DNA of 64,000 nt from an uncultured Bacteroidales bacterium (lineage in GTDB: Bacteria > Bacteroidota > Bacteroidia > Bacteroidales > Bacteroidaceae): NCBI GenBank assembly GCA_902799685.1, contig CADCBO010000009.1, forward strand, positions 1-64,000. Reading direction: 5' to 3'. Shown here one piece after another: positions 16,165 through 26,018 of this stretch. Below the pieces are notes generated by a model that was given only the letters and a program-made list of their open reading frames with translations, was not told where the DNA came from and did no database searches. Each line of letters opens with the position of its first letter. The first letter of the stretch is position 1. A program made the position numbers and the translations under genes.

Positions 16165-18009
16165 CTAGTCTCCCTTAGTCTCAATAGTAGCGTATGCCCA
16201 ATCCATCTTGATTTCATTGCAGGCCCAGACTACGGCCACATAACGTGTGCCGGCCTTAAGGTTTTCACCCTTAAATATGGGGCCGCTTGTTTCTGAAACA
16301 TCCGATGAACTGTAAACTATCTGCTTACCTTCGTTCATGGTCTTGTTCAAGCATTCATCCATATTAGCCAGAAACTCCTCTTCGGTAAACAACATAGCGT
16401 AAGCCCGGTCTATACCACTTCCCCAAAGGAAACAGGTAAAAGAGTTTGAGGTCTCTAGTCCGTCCCCCTGCCATACGCTTATTTTCACGTCACGATCACC
16501 ATCGGCGGCATATTCCACGCAACAGATTCCGTATGAACCTGTGTTAGTGGCCACTACAATGGTGTATAGGCCGGGTTCCCGGAACGATACATACATACTA
16601 ACCTCCTTTCTTCCGCTCCTGGGCGATAGCTCATCCGGCAGGTTAACGGCATGGAAACCTTGTTCCCTAACGTCATCGGCAAGAGCTTTGATTTCATCAA
16701 TGCTCTCAGCCATTTCACCTACATCCCCCTTGTACCACTGAAAATATATGGTATTGACATCCTCGCCGGCATAAATAGTCACTTTACGCTTTCCTTGATA
16801 CTGCAGGTCTGGCCAAGCGGATACGAAATCATCCCTGATCCATGCACGTAGATCCCATGACTCATCGATAATATAGGTATAGACTCCAGGGCATTCATAA
16901 ACATAAGCATCCAGATTTATGGTGCCGTCTGCCACAACCTCGCTGGGCAGACGTTCGCCTATTGGAACGTCTGCCCATGATGAATATCTGCCCTGACGAA
17001 CCTGATAGCTTGCGTAGTCACTCACAAACACCCATTTGGAGTTGTCATTGTCATAATATATTTCCTGATACGGAAGTTCTACACTCAAGTTCTGATCGAG
17101 ATGCTCAAAGAAAACCAGTTCCGCACACTCATCCTTGGACTTGGACATGTTAAAGAAGCCGTACCTTTCAACTCCGTCACCACCCGTAACAGGTTCAGTT
17201 ACAGTCCTGAATTCTATTATACTGCCAACTTCACGCCATACCAGGCGTGACTTGCACCGCATATTCAGATAATCTGATTTGAATGTAAATTCGGCAATCT
17301 CACCTTCCGGGGTTGCATACCAATGCCAGGATGAACCTGGGGTGTCAGGATCGGGTTGTTCCTGAACTTCACCCGCAGCCTGCTTTATGACATGCGTCTT
17401 TGTTACATCTCCGGCTTTTACGGTAACAGTTGCCACACGAGCCTGGGCAGTGTTATTTGCCTGAACGGAAATATATATCTGGCGCTCATAGAAACCGGCT
17501 TCGCCGCTTGAAGGATCAACGCTTACCCAATCCTGATCCACAGTAAAGGTCCATGGATCAGAAGATGAGAATTCCTCTATGTGATAACGATGGTATGCGG
17601 CATCAAGCTCTGCCTCATCACCTATTGACCAGCTGATTCGGGATTGAGGTGCCTCTCCTGCAGCCTGCTCAACCTTAATGGTATGAGAGAATTGCTGGGA
17701 AGGGACGGAAATAAGTATCTCTCCCTTACGGGCTTTGGTTTCCGTATTAGCCTTCACCGTAATGGTCAGTGATGTATCTCCGGCATTTCCAGAAGACGGC
17801 GACACACTGATCCAGGACTCCTTGCTTGAGACCGACCAATCCGCTATGGATGTAAATTTTATAGTCTCTGAACCTCCTTGAGCAGGAACAATTACAGAAT
17901 CCTTTGAAATGACAAGCACATCGGTCACTACAGTTTCCTCATCACAGGATAAAAGCAGAAAGGCCGGGATTAATGCCAATAGATTTCTCAGAAAAAGTTT
18001 GATCTTCAT
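16165..18009 (-). CDS. BACON-domain lipoprotein
   Basis: 614 residues from the ATG at 18009 (MKIKLFLRN), chosen because it opens a proper lipoprotein signal ending in FLLLSCDEE. Two BACON-like beta-sandwich domains follow: residues about 30-120 (ISKDSVIVPAQGGSETI ... WISVSPSSGNAGD) and about 130-225 (WVSVDPSSGEAG). The remaining ~380 residues are beta-rich without a family I can name. BACON domains are common in Bacteroidales outer-membrane polysaccharide-binding or host-facing lipoproteins. The gene is isolated between a convergent small gene and carB. Confidence 0.8.
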   Translation of the reverse strand: MKIKLFLRNLLALIPAFLLLSCDEETVVTDVLVISKDSVIVPAQGGSETIKFTSIADWSVSSKESWISVSPSSGNAGDTSLTITVKANTETKARKGEILISVPSQQFSHTIKVEQAAGEAPQSRISWSIGDEAELDAAYHRYHIEEFSSSDPWTFTVDQDWVSVDPSSGEAGFYERQIYISVQANNTAQARVATVTVKAGDVTKTHVIKQAAGEVQEQPDPDTPGSSWHWYATPEGEIAEFTFKSDYLNMRCKSRLVWREVGSIIEFRTVTEPVTGGDGVERYGFFNMSKSKDECAELVFFEHLDQNLSVELPYQEIYYDNDNSKWVFVSDYASYQVRQGRYSSWADVPIGERLPSEVVADGTINLDAYVYECPGVYTYIIDESWDLRAWIRDDFVSAWPDLQYQGKRKVTIYAGEDVNTIYFQWYKGDVGEMAESIDEIKALADDVREQGFHAVNLPDELSPRSGRKEVSMYVSFREPGLYTIVVATNTGSYGICCVEYAADGDRDVKISVWQGDGLETSNSFTCFLWGSGIDRAYAMLFTEEEFLANMDECLNKTMNEGKQIVYSSSDVSETSGPIFKGENLKAGTRYVAVVWACNEIKMDWAYATIETKGD

Positions 18010-18080
18010 ATGAGTTGAATTTTGATAATTACAACATAAGCATAGGTTTTTCAAAATTAGGTCTATTTTTCGTTATATAC

Positions 18081-18115
18081 AAAAAAACAAGACGCCAATT
18101 GACATCTTGTTTTTT
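18081..18115 (-). terminator. Terminator after carB
   Basis: On the minus strand AACAAGATG pairs with CGTCTTGTT (9 bp including one G-U) and is followed by a run of T. It lies about 25 bases after the carB stop and has A/T runs on both sides. Confidence 0.8.
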
Positions 18116-18137
18116 CAACTTATTTATTGCAAAAAGA

Positions 18138-21100
18138 TTAAACGTACTCGTCTATGCGCTTGATAGCCAGACCATCCACGCCAATCTTACAGAAGGCGTA
18201 GATGAAGGCGCTTGCCTGGCGGGCGTTGGTAATAAGCGGGATGTTGAAGTCAACCGCCGTACGCCTTATCTGGTAGCCGTTCTGGAGCTCACGCGCGGTA
18301 TTATTCTTGGGAATGTTTATGGCCAGGTCTATCTTGCCGCCGCGCATATAATCAATAACGTTAGGCTTCTCGTCCGAATCCGGCCAGTGCAGCACCTCCT
18401 GCACCTTCACGCCGTTCTCCTCAAGGAACCGGGCCGTACCGCTTGTAGCGTATATCTTATAGCCGTAATCATCAAGAATACGCGCTGCATCCAGCAAATC
18501 AATCTTGGACTTTGTGGGGCCCGATGACAGCAGGATTCCCTTCTCCTTTGACGGAACGCGTGTTCCAACCGATATCATACTCTTGAGCAGAGCCTCATGG
18601 TAGTTGTCACCAATACAGGCAACCTCACCCGTAGAAGCCATATCCACACCCAGTATGGGATCGGCCTTGAGCAGACGCGCAAACGAGAACTGTGAGCACT
18701 TTACACCCACATAATCGATGTCCGCAAACGTCTTACCAAAAGGCTCAACCTCACGGCCCAGCATAATCTCTGTAGCCATACCTATAAAGTTGAACTTTGT
18801 GATCTTTGATACGAACGGGAAGCTGCGGGAAGCACGAAGGTTGCATTCGATAACCTTGATGCTGTTTTCCTTAGCCAGGAACTGGATATTGAACGGTCCC
18901 GATATGTTCAGGGCACCTGCAATCTTCTTGGATATCTTCTTGATCTGACGTATGGTCTCGTAGTAAAGTTTCTGAGCCGGGAATACCACAGTAGCGTCAC
19001 CTGAGTGAACGCCGGCAAACTCAATGTGCTCACTGATTGCGTAGCACTTGATAACGCCGTTCTGGGCCACAGCATCAATCTCAACCTCCTTGGCACGCTG
19101 CAGGAACTCGGTCACCACAACGGGATGCTCCTGACTTACCACAGCAGCGTTGTTGAGCGCGGTCTCAAGTTCAGCACGGTCACTTACCACACGCATTGCG
19201 GCACCTGAGAGCACGTATGACGGACGGATAAGCACAGGCAGCCCCACCTCATCCACAAAGCTCCAGATATCATCCATGCTGGTAAGCTCCTTCCAGCGCG
19301 GCTGGTCAATACCCAGAGAGTCACACATCTCCGAGAACTTCTGACGGTCCTCGGCCATATCAATGCTCTTGGCTGATGTACCCAGAATGTTTATTCCCTC
19401 ATGATCCAGCAGCAGAGCCAGATTATTGGGAATCTGTCCGCCGGTTGATACTATAACACCCTTGGGAGCCTCCATATCGCAAATGTCCAGTACACGCTCC
19501 AATGTAAGCTCGTCAAAGAACAGGCGGTCACAGGTATCGTAATCGGTGCTTACGGTCTCAGGGTTGTAGTTTATCATCACGGCCCTGTAACCCATCTCCT
19601 GGATCTTCTTGACGGCAGCCACACCGCACCAGTCAAACTCAACACTGGAGCCTATGCGGTAAGCGCCGCTACCCAGAACTATCACGGAGTTGCCGTCCTG
19701 CTCAAACTGAACGTCATTCTCCGTTCCGTTATAGGTAATGTACAGGTAATTTGTAAATGCCGGATACTCGCCAGCCAGCGTATCAATCTGCTTTACAACA
19801 GGCAGAATGCCCAGACCCTTACGGTATTTGCGTACTGCGGCCTGTTTCTCATGCGGATTCATTTTATCGGCGGCAATGCATATCTTACCTATCTGATAAT
19901 CGCTGAATCCCATGCATTTGGCCTCACGCAGCAGATCCTCCGAAACCTTTTCAAGACTGCCGGCACCAGCCAGCTGCTCCTTGATATTATGGATGTTTGC
20001 CAGACGGCACAGGAACCACTTGTCAATCCTGGTCAGCTCATGCAGCTTATCTACGGTATAACCCTGAGTGAAAGCCAGCTCAATGGCAGGCAGACGGCGG
20101 TCAGTAGGATTAACCAGCTCAGCCTCAATGTCAGGCACATGCACGTTGTTGCACACAAATCCATGCAGACCCTGCCCAATCATACGCATACCCTTCTGGA
20201 TTGCCTCCTCAAATGTGCGTCCTATGGACATAATCTCACCCACAGACTTCATGCTGGAGCCTATCAGACGCGATACGCCCTCAAACTTACCCAAGTCCCA
20301 ACGCGGAATCTTACATACCACATAGTCCAAAGCTGGCTCAAAGCAGGCCGATGTAACCTTGGTCACAGAGTTTGGAATCTCATCCAGACCGTATCCCAGA
20401 CCCAGTTTTGCAGCCACAAATGCCAGAGGATAACCAGTAGCCTTTGATGCCAGGGCCGATGAGCGGCTCAATCGGGCGTTAACCTCAATCACGCGGTAAT
20501 CATCGGAGTTGGGGTCCAGGGCATACTGGACGTTGCACTCTCCAACTATACCCACGTGGCGGATTATATCAATTGCAATGCGGCGCAGCTTGTGATACTC
20601 GTGGTCGCTCAGAGTCTGTGACGGAGCCACAACCACGCTCTCACCGGTATGTATGCCCAGCGGGTCAAAGTTCTCCATGTTGCAGACCGTGATGCAGTTG
20701 TCATAACGGTCACGTACAACCTCATACTCAATCTCCTTCCAGCCCTTGAGTGACTCCTCAACCAGAATCTGCGGAGAGTATGAGAAGGCCGATGCAGCCA
20801 CCTTCTTAAGCTCCTCGTCATTTGAGCAGAACCCTGATCCCAGACCGCCCAGAGTATAGGCGGCACGTACAATTACAGGATAACCTATCTCCTTGACCAC
20901 CTTAAGAGCCTCATCCATATTGTTTACGGCCTCGCTGCGCGGAGTCTTTACGTTTATGGAGTGCATCATATCGGCAAACAGCTCACGGTCCTCGGTATTG
21001 ATTATAGCCTGAACCGGAGTACCCAACACCTTGATTCCGTATTTCTCCAGTATGCCGCTCTTGTAGAGTTCAACACCGCAGTTCAATGCGGTTTGGCCGC

Positions 21101-21374
21101 CGAATGCAAGCATAATGCCGTCGGGCTTTTCCTTCTGGATTACCTTCTCCACAAACGCGGGGGTTATGGGCAGATAATAGATGGCGTCGGCCACACCCTC
21201 GGATGTCTGGACCGTTGCCACGTTGGGGTTTATAAGTATCGTGAACTTGCCATCCTCACGCAGGGCCTTCAGGGCCTGCGAACCTGAGTAGTCAAACTCA
21301 CCTGACTGTCCTATCTTGAGTGCTCCTGAACCCAGCACCAGTACTCTCTTTACATCTTCCATAGCATCATTCAT
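18138..21374 (-). CDS. carB: Carbamoyl-phosphate synthase large subunit
   Basis: Makes carbamoyl phosphate for arginine and pyrimidine synthesis from bicarbonate, ATP and ammonia supplied by CarA. 1078 residues, full length. Two homologous ATP-grasp halves are seen: the first begins KRVLVLGSGALKIGQSGEFDYSG, the second VIVLGSGAYRIGSSVEFDW near residue 560. An MGS-like allosteric C-terminal domain starts near residue 935. It overlaps carA by 4 bases (ATGA), so translation is coupled. Confidence 0.96.
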   Translation of the reverse strand: MNDAMEDVKRVLVLGSGALKIGQSGEFDYSGSQALKALREDGKFTILINPNVATVQTSEGVADAIYYLPITPAFVEKVIQKEKPDGIMLAFGGQTALNCGVELYKSGILEKYGIKVLGTPVQAIINTEDRELFADMMHSINVKTPRSEAVNNMDEALKVVKEIGYPVIVRAAYTLGGLGSGFCSNDEELKKVAASAFSYSPQILVEESLKGWKEIEYEVVRDRYDNCITVCNMENFDPLGIHTGESVVVAPSQTLSDHEYHKLRRIAIDIIRHVGIVGECNVQYALDPNSDDYRVIEVNARLSRSSALASKATGYPLAFVAAKLGLGYGLDEIPNSVTKVTSACFEPALDYVVCKIPRWDLGKFEGVSRLIGSSMKSVGEIMSIGRTFEEAIQKGMRMIGQGLHGFVCNNVHVPDIEAELVNPTDRRLPAIELAFTQGYTVDKLHELTRIDKWFLCRLANIHNIKEQLAGAGSLEKVSEDLLREAKCMGFSDYQIGKICIAADKMNPHEKQAAVRKYRKGLGILPVVKQIDTLAGEYPAFTNYLYITYNGTENDVQFEQDGNSVIVLGSGAYRIGSSVEFDWCGVAAVKKIQEMGYRAVMINYNPETVSTDYDTCDRLFFDELTLERVLDICDMEAPKGVIVSTGGQIPNNLALLLDHEGINILGTSAKSIDMAEDRQKFSEMCDSLGIDQPRWKELTSMDDIWSFVDEVGLPVLIRPSYVLSGAAMRVVSDRAELETALNNAAVVSQEHPVVVTEFLQRAKEVEIDAVAQNGVIKCYAISEHIEFAGVHSGDATVVFPAQKLYYETIRQIKKISKKIAGALNISGPFNIQFLAKENSIKVIECNLRASRSFPFVSKITKFNFIGMATEIMLGREVEPFGKTFADIDYVGVKCSQFSFARLLKADPILGVDMASTGEVACIGDNYHEALLKSMISVGTRVPSKEKGILLSSGPTKSKIDLLDAARILDDYGYKIYATSGTARFLEENGVKVQEVLHWPDSDEKPNVIDYMRGGKIDLAINIPKNNTARELQNGYQIRRTAVDFNIPLITNARQASAFIYAFCKIGVDGLAIKRIDEYV

Positions 21375-22450
21375 TTCTTAGAGTGTTCAATCATATTCTC
21401 CACAAACATACCGAACAGATTGCCTGTATCGGTAGGTCCGCTTGATGCCTCCGGATGGAACTGCGTTGAGAAGAATGGTTTTGACTTGTGCTTTATACCC
21501 TCGTTCGTGCCGTCGTTCAGATTCTCGAACATACGTTCCCAGTCTGCCGGCAAAGTGCTGTCATCTATGGCAAAACCATGGTTCTGCGATGTCACAAAGC
21601 ACTTATGGGTGCCGGGAATGCGTACTGTCTGGTTGTGTCCGCGGTGTCCGTACTTGAGTTTGTAGGTCTTGGCTCCTGCGGCAAGCGCCAGCAGCTGGTT
21701 GCCCAGGCAGATACCCATGATTGGCTTGTCCTGCTGTAGAGCCTTGCGTATATTGGCTATTGTCTCGGTGCACATCGCGGGGTCTCCGGGGCCGTTTGAT
21801 ATGAACAGGCCGTCATAATCCTCACCGCTAAAATCATAGTTCCAGGGCACGCGCTTTATCTGTACGTTGTAGTCAAGCAGGCAGCGCAGAATGTTGTTCT
21901 TCATTCCGCAATCTACCATCAGGACCTTATACTTTCCGTTCCCGTAGTGCTTTATCTCGGGGCAGGATACCTGGGCCACCAGATTGTCCTTGTTGGGGTC
22001 ATAGAACGGGATATCCTCATCTCCGAATACTATCTTGCCCAGCATTGCTCCCTTCTCGCGCAGACGCTTGGTTAGGGCTCTTGTATCTATACCGTAGATA
22101 CCAGGTACCTCCCATTTCTTTAGCCACTCTCCCAAACTCTTGGCTGAGTCCCAGTGGCTGTATTCGGCCGAGTATTGGGCAATTACGAGTGCGGAGCACT
22201 GGATCCGGTCGGACTCGTAGAACTTTGATATTCCGTTTACTGTCTCGTCGCCGGGCACTCCGTAGTTGCCTATAAGCGGGAATGTGGGGACTAGGATCTG
22301 GCCTTTGTATGACGGGTCGCTCAGACTCTCGGGATATCCCGTCATGGCTGTATAGAAGACAAGTTCGCCCGATACGGATTTTTCATATCCGAACGAGCGA
22401 CCTTTGTACCTGGTTCCGTCTTCTAGAATTAGAATTGCTTCTTTCTCCAT
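21371..22450 (-). CDS. carA: Carbamoyl-phosphate synthase small subunit (glutaminase)
   Basis: Hydrolyses glutamine and passes ammonia to CarB. 359 residues from the ATG at 22450; this start gives MEKEAILILEDG, which aligns with the usual CarA N-terminus. An in-frame ATG at 22462 is possible. The class I glutaminase has the nucleophile Cys in GICLGNQLLALAAG and the His/Glu pair in STQFHPEASSGP. Unlike several other glutamine-using genes in the window, carA has no Asn/Gln-rich leader. Its upstream region is a large inverted repeat instead, which carries TAGGTTTG (minus strand, 22489-22496), a possible -7 box. Confidence 0.95.
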   Translation of the reverse strand: MEKEAILILEDGTRYKGRSFGYEKSVSGELVFYTAMTGYPESLSDPSYKGQILVPTFPLIGNYGVPGDETVNGISKFYESDRIQCSALVIAQYSAEYSHWDSAKSLGEWLKKWEVPGIYGIDTRALTKRLREKGAMLGKIVFGDEDIPFYDPNKDNLVAQVSCPEIKHYGNGKYKVLMVDCGMKNNILRCLLDYNVQIKRVPWNYDFSGEDYDGLFISNGPGDPAMCTETIANIRKALQQDKPIMGICLGNQLLALAAGAKTYKLKYGHRGHNQTVRIPGTHKCFVTSQNHGFAIDDSTLPADWERMFENLNDGTNEGIKHKSKPFFSTQFHPEASSGPTDTGNLFGMFVENMIEHSKK

Positions 22451-22466
22451 TTTTTTTATCATCAGA

Positions 22467-22600
22467 TAAGAACATATATAGTAGTTTCCAAACCTACGGC
22501 CCCTTTGGGGCCTATCCCTCCCACGCCCTATGGGCGCGGGCCCCTCCCTCTGACGCGCCGAGGGTGGCGACGGGTTTTGAAACTACTATATATGTTCTTA
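22467..22600. repeat. GC-rich repeat core with 28-base inverted arms
   Basis: Arms 22467-22494 (starting TAAGAACATATATAGTAG) and 22573-22600 are nearly perfect inverted copies. The core holds GCCCCTTTGGGGC and, on the minus strand, CGCCACCCTCGGCGCGTCAG followed by AGGGAGGGGCCC, and GTGGGAGGGATAG. The same core segments recur at 47137-47265 with unrelated arms. The right arm includes the dapL stop codon, and the left arm ends 4 bases before the upstream candidate carA start. Confidence 0.8.
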
Positions 22601-23803
22601 TGCATACTTTATCATGTTTTTAATTCTTTCCATTGCCTCTATGGTGCGCTGGCGGTCGGCAAAGGAGGTTATTCTGAAGTATCCCTCTCCTGCGGGACCG
22701 AATCCGCTTCCTGGGGTTACTACTACCTGAGCTTTATTAAGCAACTCATCAAAGAACTTCCAGGAATCCATACCGTCGGGCGTCTGGGCCCAGATATAGG
22801 GGGCATTCTCGCCTCCTTGTGGGTTGAGTCCGCAATCTTCCATACTCTTTCTTATTATGCGGGCGGTTTCGAGATAGTAGTCAATGGTGGCTTTGGTTTG
22901 GGCTTGGCCTTCTTCGGAATAGACTGCTAGGGCACCTTTCTGGGAGATGTAGGAGGCTCCGTTGAACTTGCAGCTTTGGCGGCGCTCCCACATGGCATTC
23001 AGGTTGGCCTTTCCTCCCTTGCCATCGGATATCATAAGTTCTTGTGGGATAACGGTGTAGCCGCATCTTACTCCAGTAAATCCGGCGGTTTTTGAGAAGC
23101 TGCGGAACTCTATAGCGCAGTTTCTGGCTCCCTCAATCTCGTATATTGAATGTGGTATCTTCGGGTCGCGTATGAATGCTTCGTAGGCCGAATCGTACAT
23201 GATTAGAGCACCGTTCTGCAGGGCCCAATCAACCCACTGTTTCAGCTTGCAGCGGGTTATCACGGCACCTGTGGGATTATTCGGGTAGCAAAGATAGACT
23301 ACATCGAACTTTTCCTTTGGTATATCGCCCGTAAATCCGTTAGCGGCATTGCAAGTTATGTATTTGATCTCATTGCCGCGCATCAGGTTGGTATCCACAT
23401 ATACCGGATATACCGGGTCTGTAATACCTATAAGCGACCCGGGAGTAAGGATATCACCTATATTGCCCGTGTCGCTTTTGGCTCCGTCGTTAATGAAAAT
23501 ATCGTCGGGGTTCATCTGTACCCCCAGCGGTGCGTAATCACCTTTCACTATGGCCTCTCTGAGCCAGAGATAGCCGCGCTCGGGGCCGTAGCCGTGAAAT
23601 GTCTCCGGCGCAGCACAGTCATCTACAGCCTGGTGCATCGCCTTTATTACGGCAGGAGCCAGCGGACGCGTCACATCACCTATTCCCATACGGATTATAT
23701 CGGCATGAGGATGGGTCTCGCTGTAAGCCGCTACCCTCTTGGCGATATCTAGAAACAGATATCTCTCTGGCAGACGGCCGAAGTTTATGTTTGCTTGTGG
23801 CAT
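22598..23803 (-). CDS. dapL: LL-diaminopimelate aminotransferase
   Basis: PLP enzyme that converts tetrahydrodipicolinate directly to LL-diaminopimelate, using glutamate as amino donor, for peptidoglycan and lysine. 401 residues. N-terminal signature PERYLFLDIAKRVAAY. The PLP-lysine region is FRSFSKTAGFTGVRCGY near residue 240, and CYPNNPTGAVITR is also present. It lies 5 bases after dapF, at the end of the gltB-gltD-dapF-dapL set. Coupling to GOGAT fits its need for glutamate. Its stop codon is inside the arm of a repeat. Confidence 0.9.
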   Translation of the reverse strand: MPQANINFGRLPERYLFLDIAKRVAAYSETHPHADIIRMGIGDVTRPLAPAVIKAMHQAVDDCAAPETFHGYGPERGYLWLREAIVKGDYAPLGVQMNPDDIFINDGAKSDTGNIGDILTPGSLIGITDPVYPVYVDTNLMRGNEIKYITCNAANGFTGDIPKEKFDVVYLCYPNNPTGAVITRCKLKQWVDWALQNGALIMYDSAYEAFIRDPKIPHSIYEIEGARNCAIEFRSFSKTAGFTGVRCGYTVIPQELMISDGKGGKANLNAMWERRQSCKFNGASYISQKGALAVYSEEGQAQTKATIDYYLETARIIRKSMEDCGLNPQGGENAPYIWAQTPDGMDSWKFFDELLNKAQVVVTPGSGFGPAGEGYFRITSFADRQRTIEAMERIKNMIKYA

Positions 23804-23808
23804 ATATA

Positions 23809-24648
23809 TCAGATTTCTATTTTTCCTTCATAAACCAGGTTGGCATCGCCGGTCATCAGAACCTCCTTAGTCTCGGGATCCCATGATACGGTAAGCGCTC
23901 CGCCATCCATAATCACCTCACAACCCTCTGGATCAGTATATCCCTGCATGGCCGATGCCACCGCCGTAGCGCAGGCACCCGTACCGCAGGCGCAGGTAAT
24001 GCCGCTTCCGCGCTCCCATACGCGCATACGTATATGACTGCGGTCCAGAACCTGTGCAAACTCTATGTTTGCGCGGTTGGGGAACATGGGGTTACGCTCC
24101 ATTAGCGGACCTACTTCCGATACACGGGCCTTCTCGGCATTCTTAACGAACATGACCAGATGAGGATTACCCATATTTATTGCGGTGCATACGGTAGGAC
24201 CTTCACCCACGTTCAGAGTCTCACCAACCAGCGTTCCGGCTCCGTGCTTTACATTGAGCGGAACTCCTGCGCCCATACCTACTGTCACGGACTCAATCCT
24301 GCCGTCAGCACCTGGATGGAGAGACAGTTTCTTTATACCTGAAAGTGTCTCTAAAGTGATTTCAGTCTTAGTGGTTAATCCTTTGTCATACACATACTTA
24401 CCAACACAGCGCGAACCGTTTCCGCACATCATTGCCTCGGACCCGTCGGCGTTGAAGATACGCATGCTGAAATCAGCTTTCTGCGAGCGTCCTATCAGGA
24501 TTATGCCGTCAGAACCTATGCCTTTGTGGCGGTCACTCCACAGTATGGAGAGCTTATCGGGATTGGGCAAAACGGTATCCATGACATTGACATATATATA
24601 GTCATTGCCCAGACCGTGCATCTTGCTGAATTCCACTACTCTACCCAT
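23809..24648 (-). CDS. dapF: Diaminopimelate epimerase
   Basis: Interconverts LL- and meso-diaminopimelate. 279 residues, usual length. The two catalytic cysteines are visible in [16 protein letters not shown] (about residue 76) and [16 protein letters not shown] (about residue 220). N-terminal signature [14 protein letters not shown]. It starts 3 bases after the gltD stop, so translation is probably coupled. It forms a consecutive pair with dapL. Confidence 0.94.
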   Translation of the reverse strand: MGRVVEFSKMHGLGNDYIYVNVMDTVLPNPDKLSILWSDRHKGIGSDGIILIGRSQKADFSMRIFNADGSEAMMCGNGSRCVGKYVYDKGLTTKTEITLETLSGIKKLSLHPGADGRIESVTVGMGAGVPLNVKHGAGTLVGETLNVGEGPTVCTAINMGNPHLVMFVKNAEKARVSEVGPLMERNPMFPNRANIEFAQVLDRSHIRMRVWERGSGITCACGTGACATAVASAMQGYTDPEGCEVIMDGGALTVSWDPETKEVLMTGDANLVYEGKIEI

Positions 24649-24651
24649 CGT

Positions 24652-25998
24652 TTATTTGCTCTTTAGATATGCGTCAACCTTTGCTGCAGTCTCGCGTCCG
24701 CTTGCCAGAGCCCTAACCACCAGGCTGGCACCGTTCTTGGCGTCACCGGCCAGGAACACGTTCTCAGCATACTGCGGATGCTCGGGCTTGAGGAATCCCA
24801 TAGCCAGCAGCACCATATCGCACTCAATTATCTCCTTGTTGCCTGTAGGTTTCATCTGCGGACGGCCGCCGTTGGGATCCGGTACCCACTCCACAGTCTC
24901 AACCTCAACGCCCTTAAGGTTGCCCTTGCCGTCATCCAGGAACTTGTTTGACGTAAGGCACCAGCGGCGCTCGCAACCCTCCTCATGACTGGTTGTGGTC
25001 TTAAGGATATTAGGCCACTGCGGCCACGGTGTTGCAGGGTTATAGCCGATAGGCGGCTTGGGCATGATCTCAATCTGTGTGACGCTCTTTGCACCCTGAC
25101 GATGGCAGGTACCAATGCAGTCACTGCCTGTATCACCGCCGCCAATAACCAGTACCTTCTTGCCCTTGGCCGATACGGTCTCCTCAGGGCTAAACTGGAA
25201 TCCGGCCAGACGCAGATTCTGCTGCGTAAGCATCTGCAGGGCAAAATATACGCCCTTGAGCTCACGTCCCGGAATTTTCAGGTCACGTGCGGTAGGTGTT
25301 CCGTTTGATATGATATATGCGTCAAAGCCCTCGGGCAACTTGTTCAGGTCAACCGTTGTGTTGAACTTGAACTTAATCCCCTCCTGCTCCATGACCTCCA
25401 TTCGACGGTCAATCACATACTTGTTCAGCTTAAAGTTAGGTATTCCGTAACGTACCAGACCACCGGCCGACGGCATCTTGTCAAACAGAGTCACCTCATA
25501 ACCCAGGCAGTTAAGCCTTACTGCAGCACTCAATCCGGCAGGACCTGCACCAATTATTGCAACCTTCTTGCCGTTACGCTCATAAGTCTGGGGCTTGATG
25601 TAACCCTCACGGAAAGCATGCTCTATGATTGAGCACTCATTCTCACGGATGGTTACGGGAGCGTCGATGCAAAGATTCAGCGCGCAGCTCTTCTCACACA
25701 GAGCCGGGCAGATACGTCCCGTAAACTCCGGAAAATCATTGGTGGCCGATAACAGCTTGTATGCCAATTCCCACTTGCCTTTGTAAACGGCATCCTGCCA
25801 TTCGGGCTGCTTGTTGCCCAGCGGGCATGCCCAGTGGCAGAACGGTACGCCGCAGTCCATGCAGCGTGAAGCCTGCAACTGACGGCTGCTGTCGTTAAGG
25901 GTCTGTTCCACCTCACCAAAGTCAGCTACTCTCTCATGTATAGGTCTATGACCGGCTTCCTGTCTAGGTACGGTCAGGAAAGCTCTTGGATTTCCCAT
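24652..25998 (-). CDS. gltD: Glutamate synthase (NADPH) small subunit
   Basis: Passes electrons from NADPH to the large GOGAT subunit. 448 residues. An N-terminal Cys-rich Fe-S region includes CMDCGVPFCHWACPLGN. The FAD Rossmann motif VAIIGAGPAGLSAAVRL is near residue 150 and the NADPH motif VLVIGGGDTGSDCIG near residue 290. It starts 20 bases after gltB and is followed closely by dapF. Confidence 0.94.
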   Translation of the reverse strand: MGNPRAFLTVPRQEAGHRPIHERVADFGEVEQTLNDSSRQLQASRCMDCGVPFCHWACPLGNKQPEWQDAVYKGKWELAYKLLSATNDFPEFTGRICPALCEKSCALNLCIDAPVTIRENECSIIEHAFREGYIKPQTYERNGKKVAIIGAGPAGLSAAVRLNCLGYEVTLFDKMPSAGGLVRYGIPNFKLNKYVIDRRMEVMEQEGIKFKFNTTVDLNKLPEGFDAYIISNGTPTARDLKIPGRELKGVYFALQMLTQQNLRLAGFQFSPEETVSAKGKKVLVIGGGDTGSDCIGTCHRQGAKSVTQIEIMPKPPIGYNPATPWPQWPNILKTTTSHEEGCERRWCLTSNKFLDDGKGNLKGVEVETVEWVPDPNGGRPQMKPTGNKEIIECDMVLLAMGFLKPEHPQYAENVFLAGDAKNGASLVVRALASGRETAAKVDAYLKSK

Positions 25999-26018
25999 AG
26001 TGTCTTTACTTTTAAGAT

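Noticed and set aside
18015..18527. 170-codon plus-strand ORF over the carB 3' end
   Set aside because: Lies mostly antisense to carB and through its terminator.
22463..22597. Asn/Gln leader for carAB
   Set aside because: Looked for one; only the GC-rich inverted repeat is present, with no short Asn/Gln ORF or AAGGCTGG hairpin.
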